Assembly (NCBI GenBank): GCA_946800325.1
Contig: OX326956.1
Location: forward strand, 23,286,356-23,350,355
Source: Luzula sylvatica
Lineage: Eukaryota > Streptophyta > Magnoliopsida > Poales > Juncaceae
DNA length: 64,000 bases
Direction of reading: 5' to 3'
Shown here: positions 37,066 through 48,601 of the stretch, in pieces
Layout: every line of letters begins with the position of its first letter
Position numbering within the stretch: the stretch's first letter is position 1
Position numbers and translations under genes: made by a program
Notes under the pieces: model-generated
The model's input: only the letters and a program-made list of their open reading frames with translations
What the model was told of the DNA's origin: nothing
Databases searched by the model: none

Positions 37066-38015
37066 TGCGTGTCTATAATATGTATTGTATTTAAAATATA
37101 TACATCAATACGTCCAAAATGCATATCATGCATGTAAAAAGATATAGCATGGATTGTACTTAAAAATATGTATCACACGTCTAAAAGGTATAAGATACAT
37201 CTAAAATATATAACACATACAAATATATCTATATGTGAAAAAGTATAACATACATTAAAAAATATGACACTCATTTTAAATGTACATGTAAAAAAAGTAT
37301 TAACATACAAAATATATATATGGAAAAATGTATAAACCTAGATGAGAAACGACATGTGTTTTGAAATGCGCATGAGAATACAAAATATAGTTAAAATTAA
37401 AAAAAAAAATCAAGGTGTCATCTTTCTATTGCACAATCTTTTAAAAATAAACTTAACACGATCGTGCACTGTTGTTCCATAATTCTACCACAAATAAAAT
37501 AAATCAAGATTTAGCATTTTAGCATTACAAGGCTTTGAAATATATATTGCCAAATAATTTGGGTCATCATTGCACAATTGCAATAATTTGCTGTATTTCT
37601 GTATATTTAAATAACCAATCAAACATGAATTATGGTATACATATATATTCATTTAATTACTAGTTAAACATATAACAACTGACTGATATAATTATTTGAA
37701 TACTTAAAACTTAAAAACCATATACGGTATTTTGTCTTGCAGTTCCAAGATATAATAAATTAATAAACTTTATAATAATTCTTACGAATTAGTAAGCATG
37801 AACTAAAATAATATGAAAGGATATTAAAATTGAAATAATTTTTCCAATAATAAAACCCAACATGGCAATAAAATAATATGTAGGCTTGGTTGGTATGATT
37901 TTATATTCTCACCTCTCCTATCCTCGTGCAAATGTAATTAACAAACGAAAAATCAATCTATACAATTATATAACTATTAACATATCAAAATGAGCAACCA
38001 TATCAAAATAACTTT
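37062..38015. other. AT-rich DNA, nothing recognised
   Basis: The first 300 bases contain loosely repeated motifs (TATAACATACA, AAAATATATA), probably decay products of the microsatellite. No gene or terminus is seen. Confidence 0.4.
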
Positions 38016-38019
38016 GCCA

Positions 38020-38160
38020 CCAGCCTCTAACACAGTTGGATAGCATATAGGTCTGTCCTGTTACAGACCTGGATTCGAGTTCGGGGAAGGGAAATGGGGG
38101 AAATTAGAATAGAAGAGTAATGAATTCTTGATCCTTATGCACCATTTCTAACAAATGCAA
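38020..38160 (+). mobile_element. tRNA-derived SINE-like sequence
   Basis: A box-A-like TCTAACACAGTTGGATAGC and a box B GGATTCGAGTTC (38071-38082) have tRNA-like spacing and are followed by an unrelated 3' body. No target-site duplication or poly(A) tail could be fixed. Confidence 0.55.
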
Positions 38161-38166
38161 CTAATA

Positions 38167-38315
38167 TGCAGTTAGAATGAGTCAATAAACTCGTAAGTCA
38201 AGTGGTTGAATGCTATCACAAATAAATTATTATGAATTTAATTTTCATTGATCACAAATAATAGATGGAAGACAAAAAATCGTTTTCATTTAATAAAAAA
38301 AATGCAATTAGAATG
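38167..38315 (+). mobile_element. tRNA-derived SINE with 13-bp TSD
   Basis: The insert 38180-38302 starts with CTCGTAAGTCAAGTGGTTGA, a box-A-like tRNA segment, and ends in an A-rich tail. The flanks TGCAGTTAGAATG (38167-38179) and TGCAATTAGAATG (38303-38315) differ by one base. It is older than the SINE in the satellite. Confidence 0.72.
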
Positions 38316-38319
38316 GTAT

Positions 38320-39299
38320 TTGTAATAGAAGTACTTAAAAAATCTCACTCAACAGTCATATTAAAACGAGGGGAGTTCTTGATATACATTTTTTTAGAAG
38401 TATTTCGAATATTTAACAATTAATTAGATTTTCAAAAGGATATCCGTGTAACTTACTTTTCACAAATTATTTTTGACAGAAATTTTGTTCTTCAAATGAA
38501 CAATATAGGTTTCATATTTAACCTGGATAAATATACTTGAAATTTTATTTTAAATACTCATTAATTAATAATTATTCAAAATACTTTTGAAAATGGATGT
38601 ATTATAATAAAAATGATGTATAATATAATTGTACTTAGAATGAACCTGATGGTAGGGAATTCTAATTTGTTTTGTTTTGATGAATCGATAATCCTTTTCC
38701 TTCGCACATTAACAATTAAGAATTTATGCCAGAAGGCAAAGTAAAAGAAATGCCAGTAAAAAAACAAATATGTATAATTTCAAAATTTAATAAGCAAAAT
38801 TAATCTATATTTTGATTATTGATTACATTCTAAAAAATAACTAAATAAATAATTTTATAATAAAATAATACAACAATTTTATTGGGTACACATGAGTCTT
38901 ACTTGTTCAACTCTAGAGAAGATTGTATAGTTGTTTTCTAGTTTTCTGTTTTATATACTTAATTAAAATTGTATCCGGGTCCTCGATTAACTGAGCCGAG
39001 CAATTCGGGCAGCGAGTACCAGTCGGCCAACCCTGTTTTATTTTAATATATTGTTGGCCTTGGCAATCCAGATTTAATGCACCACAATTTGATGGTCCAT
39101 GCTATTAATACACCCAGATTGTGCAGTACTCTGTAGGCGAAGGATACCGAGAGGCGAGAAGAGGCCGGAATGGTTCTGACGCTATAGTGTCTGCGTAAGT
39201 TAATCCCTATTTTTGTTCTGTGAATATACAAGAAATTTGTATTTTCAATCAAAAATCTCTTTCGTATATACATGATATTTTTAGATATGCATGATCAAA
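38320..39299. other. No supported gene
   Basis: AT-rich to 38,960. Then 38,960-39,200 is more GC-rich and ends in a possible donor (GCGTAAGT at about 39191), but no open frame of useful length or family match is present. Confidence 0.35.
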
Positions 39300-39453
39300 C
39301 ACGGAACCAGTAGCGAATCTTGACATAATTTCTTGAGGAGGGAGACAAAATGAAAGACTGGTTTTGAAATTACACTGTACGATTTTTTTTTAAGGAGGGA
39401 GGGGGGGCGACCGTCCTCCCGAGTCCCTACTAAGATCCGCCCCTGCACGGAAC
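39300..39453. mobile_element. hAT-type MITE, 138 bp, TSD CACGGAAC
   Basis: 39308-39445 begins CAGTAGCGAATCTTG and ends CTAAGATCCGCCCCTG, inverted repeats with a few mismatches. It is flanked by CACGGAAC at 39300-39307 and 39446-39453. The 8-bp duplication and CAGGGGCGGATC-like terminus are typical of plant hAT elements. No coding capacity. Confidence 0.85.
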
Positions 39454-39655
39454 TGTCTAGTTTAATATAAAAGATTAAATAAAAGAGTGTGAGAATATGA
39501 TAAATGATTAAATAAATGAGAATATGATAAATGATTAAATAAATGAGAATATGAGCCGGGTCTATAGGAGGGAGGTGTGAACCGGGCTTATCAACTGAGT
39601 GTGAGTCGGGTCCAGATGAACCGTGTCCTAGAGAGCCAGGTCCAGGATACGAGGG

Positions 39656-39657
<2 letters not shown>

Positions 39658-39706
<49 letters not shown>
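39658..39706. repeat. (GA)n microsatellite
   Basis: About 24 GA units followed by CACGTG. It is flanked by moderately GC-rich sequence (39,550-39,860) with short frames on both strands that have no recognised homology. Confidence 0.95.
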
Positions 39707-39707
<1 letters not shown>

Positions 39708-40181
39708 ACGTGCTAGGTTTTCTGAGTGTCGTGAAAAGAGAGAAGTTGGAGGCGATTCAGCCGCTAACGACGGCGATTCGAAGTGGCGATCTGGAGGCGA
39801 ACTCGAGGGAATTTTGAGGCGAGTTTTTGCGGGAGAGAGGAGAGAGAACAAGGGGCCGAGTTTGTAATACTTTGCAGTACCAACAACTTATAAATAAAAT
39901 ATTCAACCATACAAACCCGAAATATTGAGCCATACAAACCCGATTCGTGCTCCAGGTTCGTTTTTAAAAAAGTATAGATATGGAAGATATAACAAAAAAT
40001 GATTAAATAATTCAGGCTCAATAAAAAAATTAAAACAAAATATTGAACCACACGGGAACAATTCGCGCTCCAGACTCATCCTTTAGAAAATGTATACTGG
40101 ATCATCTTTTAGAAAATGTAAAATTTCTGTATACCTCGTTAACTCATAAAGAGAGAATTGTTGGATGAGTATGAAATATAT

Positions 40182-40875
40182 TCCACTAATATAAAAACAC
40201 GAACGAAATCTTCTTAGTTCCGTCAAATAAAAATGACAGTGTGTTTAATAAAAATGTAGAAGAATAATTATACATAGCTCTAATTGGTAACATAGTAGGA
40301 AAAAGAGACACGTGTCTTTTTTTTTAATTTTCAATTGAAAATTTTATATTCTTTCCTAAATTTTACCCTAACATATTCTATGTTCTAAGTTAATTTATTT
40401 AATTAACATGGTAACTGGCACATGTTAGCTATTAATTCAATACGTAATTAACGTTACTTCGAATTCATAAATTTAAATCAATATTAATGAATTTTTAATG
40501 ATATGTTCTAATTATCACGTTAATTAAATGTAATAGTACAAATATGGAGAATACGGCGGGTACATTTTGGAGCAAAGTAAAAAAAAAATTAATATCAGTT
40601 GTACTGATCATCACGCGTGAAAAAAAATATATAATTTTATGAAGCTCCAAAATGTACCAGCCGTATTCTCCATATTTGTGCCATTGCATTTCATTAACGT
40701 AATAATTAGAACATATCATTAAATATTCATTAATATTGATTCAAATTTATAAATTCGAATTAATGTCAATTACGTATTAAATTAATAGCTAACATTTGTT
40801 AGTTATCATGTTAATTAAATATATTAATTTAGAACATAGAGCAAAACCCGCGCAATCGCGCGGGCACAACGCTAG
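40182..40875 (+). mobile_element. Non-autonomous Helitron containing a large palindrome
   Basis: The 5' end TCCACTAATATAAAAACACG resembles the 5' ends of plant Helitrons. The 3' end has a perfect 7-bp stem hairpin, CCCGCGC-AATC-GCGCGGG (40847-40864), then CACAACG, CTAG (40872-40875) and host T. The middle is a long inverted repeat: about 40377-40574 pairs with about 40649-40841, with a spacer of about 75 bp. No protein is encoded. Confidence 0.82.
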
Positions 40876-41024
40876 TCTAACTCTAAAGTATCTAGTATTG
40901 CGATATCGCCTTGTACACTAATTCAGATGAACCAGACATTAATTTCTAATTGAAAAAACATTTGGTGATAGTAACAAACGGGCTTTGTAAAAAATAGTTT
41001 GGTCTTCTCAAAAGCTGTACCAGG

Positions 41025-41842
41025 TTAATTAAAGGAGTTATATATTCAGACTCCCAAACTCAAAAAAATAACATTTTTGATGAGGTGACAAACGAGAGAA
41101 AAGTGAATTGATCAGTATTATTAATTGATTTGATTAGTGATTTAATTGATCGTTTAATTAAATTAACACGTCAATTAACATATACTAATATTAATATAGT
41201 ATAAATTATTTACGTATCAGTTAAACGTGTCAATTAATATTTAATTGAATCAATTAGAGAAACTAATCCATCCATGTTGCGCGGATACTTCAAAAATCAA
41301 GCCGTATCGTATCGGATATTGATACTCGTCGGATACTCGTTGGATACGTATCGGATACTTCACGTGGCGTATCCGAATATTTTATTTCAAAATAATAATC
41401 GATACTTCTCGGATACTTCCGGATACTTGTCGGATACTTCTAACGTATAAATAAATGTACTTAAAAACTAAAAATCAAAATTTGAAATCAAAATAAATGA
41501 GTAATACATAAGTAAATAAATAAATATAATAAACATTTACTTAATAAGAAGTTATCTATGTAAAAACAAATTTTTAATATATTTTACGTCAAATACATAA
41601 TATATAAAAATATTAAATATATAAATTATAATTAATAAATAATAAAATATTATATATAATTGTCGTATCGTATTCTATTTTTTTTTTTTAAATTGTCGTA
41701 TCTCGTATCTGTATCGTGCCGGATACGATACATGTATTCGTATCCGTGCAACATAGTAATCCATCCATTTAAATATGTTTTGTCACCTCATCAAAAATGT
41801 TGGGATGAGTTTGGGAGGCCAACTATATTTTTCCTTAATTAA
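41025..41842. mobile_element. Long-TIR MITE (family X), copy 1, interrupted
   Basis: Terminal inverted repeats of about 65 bp: the left contains CTCCCAAACTCA and ATTTTTGATGAGGTGACAAA, and the right (41777-41842) its complement. The interior has ATTAAC/GTTAAT-rich text such as AACATATACTAATATTAA. A second MITE is nested at 41274-41756. A related uninterrupted copy lies at about 48190-48470. Confidence 0.8.
41264..41766. mobile_element. GGATAC MITE, complete, nested, 10-bp flanking repeat
   Basis: 41274-41756 (483 bp) begins ATGTTGCGCGGATAC and ends with the complement of CTATGTTGCACGGATAC. It is flanked by TAATCCATCC at 41264-41273 and 41757-41766 (a 9-bp reading would fit Mutator-like elements). 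Dozens of GGATAC/GTATCC units fill both ends. It is non-coding. Confidence 0.87.
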
Positions 41843-41976
41843 ATATGTGAATTTTTGCAAACTCTTGGTGTCAAAAGTAGTTAACAAGGACTTGTTATTA
41901 GCATTATTAAACTACCAGGCTAGCATTAGCATTATTAGTATGAATATATTAATATATTAATTAGAGCGGTGATGCA

Positions 41977-42571
41977 TGTCCCCCTTAAAATCCCCTGGAT
42001 TGATTGATGTGTTGGCGTATGTATTAATGATGGTGGTAAATCATGATTATTTAATTTTTTCCATCATATATAAGAAAAGAAGGTAAAAAAGATTCACCGT
42101 TTCACACATCATTAATTTATTTAATAATTTTGACAACTTTATTTACCACTATCTATAATTAATGAAATTTAAATCTATAAATTTGGAAAAGAAGTTATTG
42201 GACTAAATTAATATACCATTTAACATGTGTTAAACGGATACATGAATGAAACCATAAATAAAAATATAATAATGAAAATGAAAATAATAATTTCACAAAA
42301 AATTAGAAAATGAAAATGAAAATCTTTTTTTAGAAAAAATATTGAAAAAAAAATAAAAAAAAATTGTTGAAATAAATATAACTTATCATGTGTTAAATTA
42401 AATATAATAAACATATTAAATAAAGCAAAATAATTTTTAATAATTTGGTTTACCACCTAATTAATGTAGTTTACCACCTAATAAATACAGGTTGCCACCT
42501 AATTTAACATTTAATGCATTTATTATATATTGTCAACACATCAATACATTGAGGGGATATTAGAGGGAACA
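41977..42571. mobile_element. MITE with inverted ends TGTCCCCC/GGGAACA
   Basis: The left end TGTCCCCCTTAAAATCCCCT and the complement of the right end TGTTCCCTCTAATATCCCCT match imperfectly, and both continue to ATTGATGTGTTG. No convincing target-site duplication. The right tip is included in the tandem duplication that follows. Confidence 0.65.
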
Positions 42572-42783
42572 AGTATATAATTTTTGTATTAATAATATTG
42601 GCTGAAAGTGTCTAAAAACATGTTGGGTGTATAACAATAAATCGTGTCCCTATCACACAGTATATTTTTCTATTAGAGGGAACAAGTATATAATTTTTCT
42701 ATTAATAATATTGGCTGAAAGTGTCTAAAAACATGTTGGGTGTATAACAATAAATCGTGTCCCTATCACACAGTATATTTATA
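42558..42783. repeat. 113-bp tandem duplication
   Basis: TATTAGAGGGAACAAGTATA starts at 42558 and again at 42671. The two units are almost identical through ATCGTGTCCCTATCACACAG, so this is a recent duplication. The breakpoint lies in the MITE right end. Confidence 0.9.
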
Positions 42784-42810
42784 TAACATAATATTTATTA
42801 TTTTGGTTTA

Positions 42811-43295
42811 AAAATCATGTTCACTGACGAGATTTTTTTTTAAAAATCGAGTAATTGGAAAATCACTGTCATTCTCTCATGAAAAAATTGGTTAAAATAC
42901 TTTAATAGTTCAGTAACTCATCAACGCTATTGATTCATTTCACTCAAGATCTGTTACTGTATTTAATAATAAAAATCATGTTCACTGAGGAGATTCTTTT
43001 TTTTTAATCGAGTGATCGGAAAATCACTGTCATTCTCTCATGAAAAAATTGGTTAAAATACTTTAATAGCTCAGTAACTCATTAACGCCATCGATTCACT
43101 TCACTCAAGATCCATCACTGTATTTAATAATAAAAATCATGTTCATTGGCGAGATTTTTTTTTTAATCGAGTGATTGGAAAATCACTGTCATACTCTCGT
43201 GAAAAATTTTGTTAAAATACTTTAATAGCTCAGTAACACATCAACGCCATTGATTCATTTCACTCAAGATCCGTCACTGTATTTAATAATAAAAA
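42811..43295. repeat. Three tandem copies of a 161-bp unit
   Basis: AAAATCATGTTCA begins at 42811, 42972 and 43133, and a partial fourth starts near 43292. Each unit contains TGGAAAATCACTGTCATTCT and TCACTCAAGATC. Units differ at a few percent of positions, including runs of T at the same site. No coding frame. Confidence 0.9.
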
Positions 43296-43299
43296 TCAT

Positions 43300-45235
43300 A
43301 AAACAACTATTGCTACGAACAATTAGGTTAGCGTGTATTAATGAGCACTACCGAAAACAATTCGATATGTTAATATATATCGACAGTATATGAAAACTAA
43401 TTTCATGTTTAACATTCTTATTTCAAGCTTATATCACAGCATAGTCTTCTCATTATTCGAGAAAAAGAATCTTTTTTTCAGAACTGTTATAGGAAAATCA
43501 ACTTTAATCGATGTTTTATCGAAAAAATAGACGATTATTTGTCAATATTTCACCATTAAGCTAATTTTTTACAATTACTTTACCATTAGACTACTAATAT
43601 AATTTATGATTTTTCAAGAGCAAGTTTTATTAAATAAAATTCTCCATCACTAGTATAATATTGAGGGGGAATTATATCATATACCATTTTAAAAAAATAT
43701 TTTCGGTATTTAATAGAGTGTATCATAAAATTTATTTTGTAGGAAGATTTTTTTTTAAAATGAACAACGAAGATTTCCTATTTAGTAAAACATTAATGGA
43801 TAAATACGCTTGAAATTTTACCTTGAATACTCATCAATTAATAATTACTCAACATATCAAAAAAATGTATCATAAGAAAAATAGCGTATGACAGAAGCCC
43901 CCAATATTGAACCATGTGACCTATGTGTAACACAAAATCGAGATTCAACAATCTAACGTGATTTCTCAATGTACTAAAAAAATAAGAAAAAAAATGAGAG
44001 CGCTACAATTATTTAAGTTTGACAGAGATTCTTTAATTGAAGGTGTCAAATGGTTAAGTTAAGAATACTTGAAGAGGTCCTGATTCTAATTTATATTATG
44101 AGAAGATAAAAATTAGATTCATGTTGATGACATTGTATATATTTTTTTTTTCATATTATTTATAGTTTTTGACAGTAGAATTGAGATGGGCTCTCTTGTG
44201 CCCTTCTTTCTGTGCCAATACAAGTGGAGAATTCCTGACAAGACATCAATCAAGTCTGCTATACTGATGTCTGATAGTATCACAAGAATTTGGTTCCAAA
44301 TAAAAACTTTCAATTAAGTACATAAATATATTTTTATTAAAAAGGAATATGAATTAAACTACTATAAAGACCAAGGAATCTAAGAAATTCCATGCATTTG
44401 TTTATTTTCTTAATAACAAATGAAGAAGAGTTGACGAAGAATCTTATTGGGTCCCAAATTCAAATCAAGAATCCCTTTTCAGGAAATGCAAAATTGACAG
44501 ATTTAGAAGTTAAAAATTCAGTTTAAAACAGGACAAGGGAACGACTAACAGAAAGGAAAATGATTTTTTTTTTTTTTATGATTGTTTACCAAAATAATCA
44601 CATTTAAAGAAAATATTTAAGTTAATTAACCTCGATTTATCTGAAAAGAAAAAATAATCCAGTTGGTCTACTGGTTTAGACTACTTTTAATACAATATTT
44701 TACTGATTTACTCACGCGGGTTATCAGAAGGTGCGTTGATTCTAATATGTACAGAAAGTCATAATGTCTTTTTCTGCACTGTTTTCATCTCATTTTCGTT
44801 ATTTCGCATATTAACAAGCACCTTTCAGCGAAAAAATGACAGTTTATTATCGATAATTTTATTGTTCTTTATTAATTCGCTGAGATAAACTAATCACGGG
44901 AGGTTGAGCTATCAAATTCGTATGATTGCTGCAATTATTTTAATATTCTGCGAAACCAAGATGAAGAATGATGATGTAACGACAGTAATAGAAGTACGTG
45001 CCAACATAACAAATAAATTAACAATGCTAATTATTAATTATCGTTATTTATTATTAAAAAGGGTAATGATGACCAAGGAATAATGAAAGAGAAAACGTAG
45101 TACATAACGAGTTTTTTTTTTTAATAAAATGTACATAATTATTGATTTATTGAGTTTCTTGTAGACCGAAGCAAAAAAATCAATGGCGATTGTTTCTTCC
45201 AAACGGAAGCTAAGAAGAATTCAAATATTATATCA
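43300..45235. other. Intergenic, no supported gene
   Basis: AT-rich throughout. At 44119-44313 (minus) a 64-codon frame with VFIWNQILVILSDISIADL looks more protein-like than its neighbours, but I recognise no family and it lacks conserved context. The right end should hold the promoter of the second MYB gene. Confidence 0.4.
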
Positions 45236-45239
45236 TCCA

Positions 45240-45247
45240 TATAAATA
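45240..45247 (+). promoter_or_regulatory. TATA box of the second MYB gene
   Basis: TATAAATA lies 132 bp before the ATG at 45372, giving a likely transcript start near 45270 and a leader of about 100 nt. Confidence 0.6.
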
Positions 45248-45371
45248 GGAACTAAGATCCAGAGGAGAGACCACTGTTCATAAAACACAATTAAATTATT
45301 TTTATTTTAATTAATTTGTTGATCTTAGTTATAGACTATTAGAATTAAGAGAATCGCAACTTGGAAGATAT

Positions 45372-46358
45372 ATGGGTTACAGGAAAGGATTGTGGTCTCC
45401 TGACGAGGATCAAAAGCTGAGAGTTTTCGTGCGAAACCACGGCGAAGGAAATTGGAACAGACTTGCCGAAAAAGCCGGTACATTTCCTATCTAGATTTAA
45501 CCAACATTATTTCCTAAATATGTAATGCTAAGAGAATCGTTTACTTAGTTGCCAACTTTAAAAAAAAATTAAATTTTCATAACTCTATATGTTTGATGCA
45601 TGGAATTGATGGATAATTAAATTTCAGGGCTGAGACGTACCGGAAAGAGTTGCAGACTAAGATGGATCAATTATCTACGGCCAGGATTGAAGCATGGCTT
45701 GTTCACGCCGGAGGAGGAGCGATTGATTTTGAATCTTCATTCGTGTTGGGGAAACAAGTATGAAATAATGCATACAATAATAGATTAATTAATCTCAATT
45801 TTTTCGGACAAAAAGACGAGTACATTGAATTTGATTTTTATTTAATATAGATGGTCTCAAATGGCCAAGCATTTGCCAGGAAGAACAGACAATGAGATAA
45901 AAAATCATTGGAACTCATGTTTAAAGAAAAAAGCTGAAATGATCACTCAATCTTTTATCACAAATGGCGAAAATCGAAGTAAAAGTTGGAGGTTCTCAAA
46001 CTCAATTACTCTAGACTTCACTGCACGGTCTAATTCGGTTATCAACTCGGCATTGAAGTTCAGGTCGAACGGTGACGTGGTGGACCAATCAAAGGAAAGA
46101 CTCAAAACTCCTCATATTCCAATTTTATTTGCAGATTGGCTCCTTATGAGCAATGATGTAGAAAATAATTCTAAGATGAAACCGATGGAGTCGAGTTCTT
46201 TGGTAGGTAGAATGACTGGATGCGAGTCTGTTATTCGAGTCGCTGAAATTCCTAATTGTGAACTAGTTAATGATTTCGAATCAGAATTTCGTTTTGCGAA
46301 TCAAGATCAAGGAAATGGGCTCAATGATTCTCTTTTGATTGATGGGATGCTTTGGTAG
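45372..46358 (+). CDS. R2R3-MYB transcription factor, LAF1/MYB18-like
   Basis: Three exons, 45372-45477, 45628-45757 and 45851-46358 (TAG), encode 247 residues. The second exon is 130 nt, exactly as in the MYB gene at 26540, and intron phases are identical. R2 opens [13 protein letters not shown] and contains the canonical [18 protein letters not shown]3 has [15 protein letters not shown], then [19 protein letters not shown]. All repeat tryptophans are present, the first of R3 being Phe as usual. The C-terminal half has [12 protein letters not shown], a motif shared with LAF1/MYB18/MYB45-type proteins and a probable functional signature. The product should be a nuclear regulator. It keeps the conserved residues that its neighbour lost, so it is likely the more conventional copy. 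Confidence 0.94.
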
Positions 46359-46364
46359 ATTGCG

Positions 46365-46870
46365 ATATTCAAAAATGCAATTGAAATTGATGTAAATAAA
46401 AAGTTGTCATTATGTAGTTTGATCATTGATATAAAAAAAGGTGTCGGCTCAAATTTCATTTAACATTGATTTAATGAGTGAATTCATTTATTTGTTATAA
46501 ATTCCACATATAAGGAAGATTAAAAAAAAATTGTGTCGGTTTGATTATTATCATTTCTTTCATTGGTCTCATTGAGTGGTTTCAAAATTTCAATTTCAAT
46601 GTTATTCCAAATCCAATTAAATCAATAAAAATATTGTTGAACTATTGTACTTTCCTTTTATAAAAGTAGACGGCGCTATTTTTAGAATATTTTTTGCTGA
46701 AAACGATCTCTTGATTCATTTATTAATTTATAATGGATGCATTTTTCTTCCTTAATTAGACGATGGAAAACGACATTAATTATGTATGTTTTCCAAGCTT
46801 AACAATAAGTTAATTGTACTCTGATTTATAAATTAATATTAGAATTCAAGACCAACACCAATTCATTAAT
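46365..46870. other. 3' flank of the MYB gene, nothing else recognised
   Basis: AT-rich. The first 200 bases probably include the 3' UTR and polyadenylation region. No repeat termini or coding signal. Confidence 0.4.
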
Positions 46871-46877
46871 AGGTAAC

Positions 46878-47288
46878 GGAGCTTGTCCAAAATCATTTGG
46901 ACAGAAAATCATTTGGACAGAAAACTAGTCCAAATATTGTGTGATTGAATTTAGACTGGTAGTTAAGTCGTAAAATAAAATTGAAAATATTCTTCATCTC
47001 TTTTAGAAACATAGCTCGCCGTCTAAAATACTCTTATTCGTCATTTTTTGAAATATATCTCGACATTGTACATTCGCACGTAAATGACATAATAAAAGGA
47101 GAGCTTGTCATTTTTGTTATGTCATCTATGTGCCAAAGTACAATGCACGTTGCTCCCTTTTTCTTCCCTCGTCTCTCACATCTATCTTCCCTTCGAATCA
47201 TGCAATGATCAATCGCAATTAAATCGCGGGGCAATGATGGCATTCAGACACAGTCTATGTCCAAATTGTTTTAGACAAGCCTCGCTCC
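46878..47288. mobile_element. MITE with GGAGC/GCTCC inverted ends
   Basis: The left end GGAGCTTGTCCAAAATCATT continues TTGGACA; the complement of the right end is GGAGCGAGGCTTGTCTAAAA then CAATTTGGACA. ATTAATA occurs on both sides a few bases outside. Superfamily is uncertain. Confidence 0.65.
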
Positions 47289-47299
47289 CAAATTAATAA

Positions 47300-48185
47300 T
47301 GATCCTTCATCTATCAAATTCATAGAAAATAATTAACAAATATTGTTCATTATTTTCACTCATCTTTAAATATTCTCGGGAGATCGCATTACTACAATAA
47401 ATTCAACGTTAAATAATCAATTACATAGCGGTGTTTTATAATGCAATCTATTGTCCCTCTTTGTAAGGGGGATTGAAAAGTTTATTTTTCTCTCGCACAC
47501 AAAATGACACAAAATGGGTAAAAATTATGTCATATTCTACGATGTTTCGTACTAAACTTTACTTCTAAAGTTATTAAAAATGATATCAACCATTAAATGA
47601 AATCATCAATCTCCTTACAAGCAACCGTCTCTTCGATTAAAAAAATCCAAGTACATGATTATTTTATGTTTCAAAATTACATATAATAATAATTTTCTTT
47701 CTTGCATTAAAAAAAAACCCTTATATTTGTGTGGTAGTTGCACATTAGAGTACTATTTAAAAAAATCCAACTACGTGAATATTTTGTGTTTTAAATCTAC
47801 ATAAAAGAAAATATTTTATTTCTGTGCTAGTTGATACATTAGAGTACTATATAAAATATAAAAGCATGATAAAAAAAAACTATGTGCTTTGTTAATTAGC
47901 CAATTTCAACTAACTTTTGAATTTTGTAATGGTGCTATGACTTGGCAAGATAAATTAAAAATATACACTAAATTTATACTTTACAATACATCAATAATAC
48001 CCACTTTTACTCCCTAAGTCACCGACATGTTGTATATCGCACATGCAATGATATTTGCCATCATTTATATATACTCATCACGTTGGAAGTAAATTTTGGG
48101 AGAACTGGTGATATATTATTTTCAAACATATATTCTACATAAAAATCATTCTTCATATACATAACAAAAAAATAACCATTTTACA
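47300..48185. other. No supported gene
   Basis: AT-rich. A loosely duplicated segment occurs at about 47640-47750 and 47760-47850 ([32 protein letters not shown], then ACATTAGAGTACTAT), an old duplication of about 110 bp. Otherwise nothing. Confidence 0.45.
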
Positions 48186-48189
48186 GATT

Positions 48190-48470
48190 ATACATGCAGC
48201 CTCCATAACTCAGTCAAACACCATTGATGAAATGGCAAAATATGTTTAGTTGAATTGATTATTATTTTTAATTGAATGAATTAACGGGTTAATTGACTGT
48301 TTAATTTAATTAACGTATCGATTAACATATACTAATATTAACATATTAAAATGAGTTGGCATGTCAATTAAACGTGTCAATTAATTATTAATTAAAATGT
48401 TAATCAACCCACTTTGCCACCTCATCAAAGGAGTTGGGATGAGTTTGAAAAGCCTAGTATATTTTTCCTT
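48190..48470. mobile_element. Long-TIR MITE (family X), copy 2, uninterrupted
   Basis: The right part (GCCACCTCATCAAAGGAGTT, then GGGATGAGTTTGAAAAGCC) and the interior (ATTAACATATACTAATATTA) match the element at 41025-41842. The left end is more diverged. It lacks the GGATAC insert and so shows the empty site. Confidence 0.7.
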
Positions 48471-48601
48471 GTTTAAACCCATGTACATATTATTGTAGGC
48501 TAACGTTTTTAAATTCTTAGGAATTTTGGATATATTATTGAATATCTTTATTCACTTACAATGCTATTTTTTAGTCAGAACAAATTGTAGTTACTTGAAC
48601 C

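Noticed and set aside
36848..37137. Poly Ile-Tyr reading frames
   Set aside because: Direct translation of a (TA)n microsatellite.
39577..39867. Arg-Glu and Ser-Leu repeat frames
   Set aside because: Translation of a (GA)n microsatellite on each strand; no domain outside it.
44119..44313. Possible small gene or microRNA precursor (TTGACAGTAGAATTGAGATG)
   Set aside because: The resemblance to miR156-type text is weak, no convincing hairpin with a matching star strand was found, and the protein frame has no recognised family.
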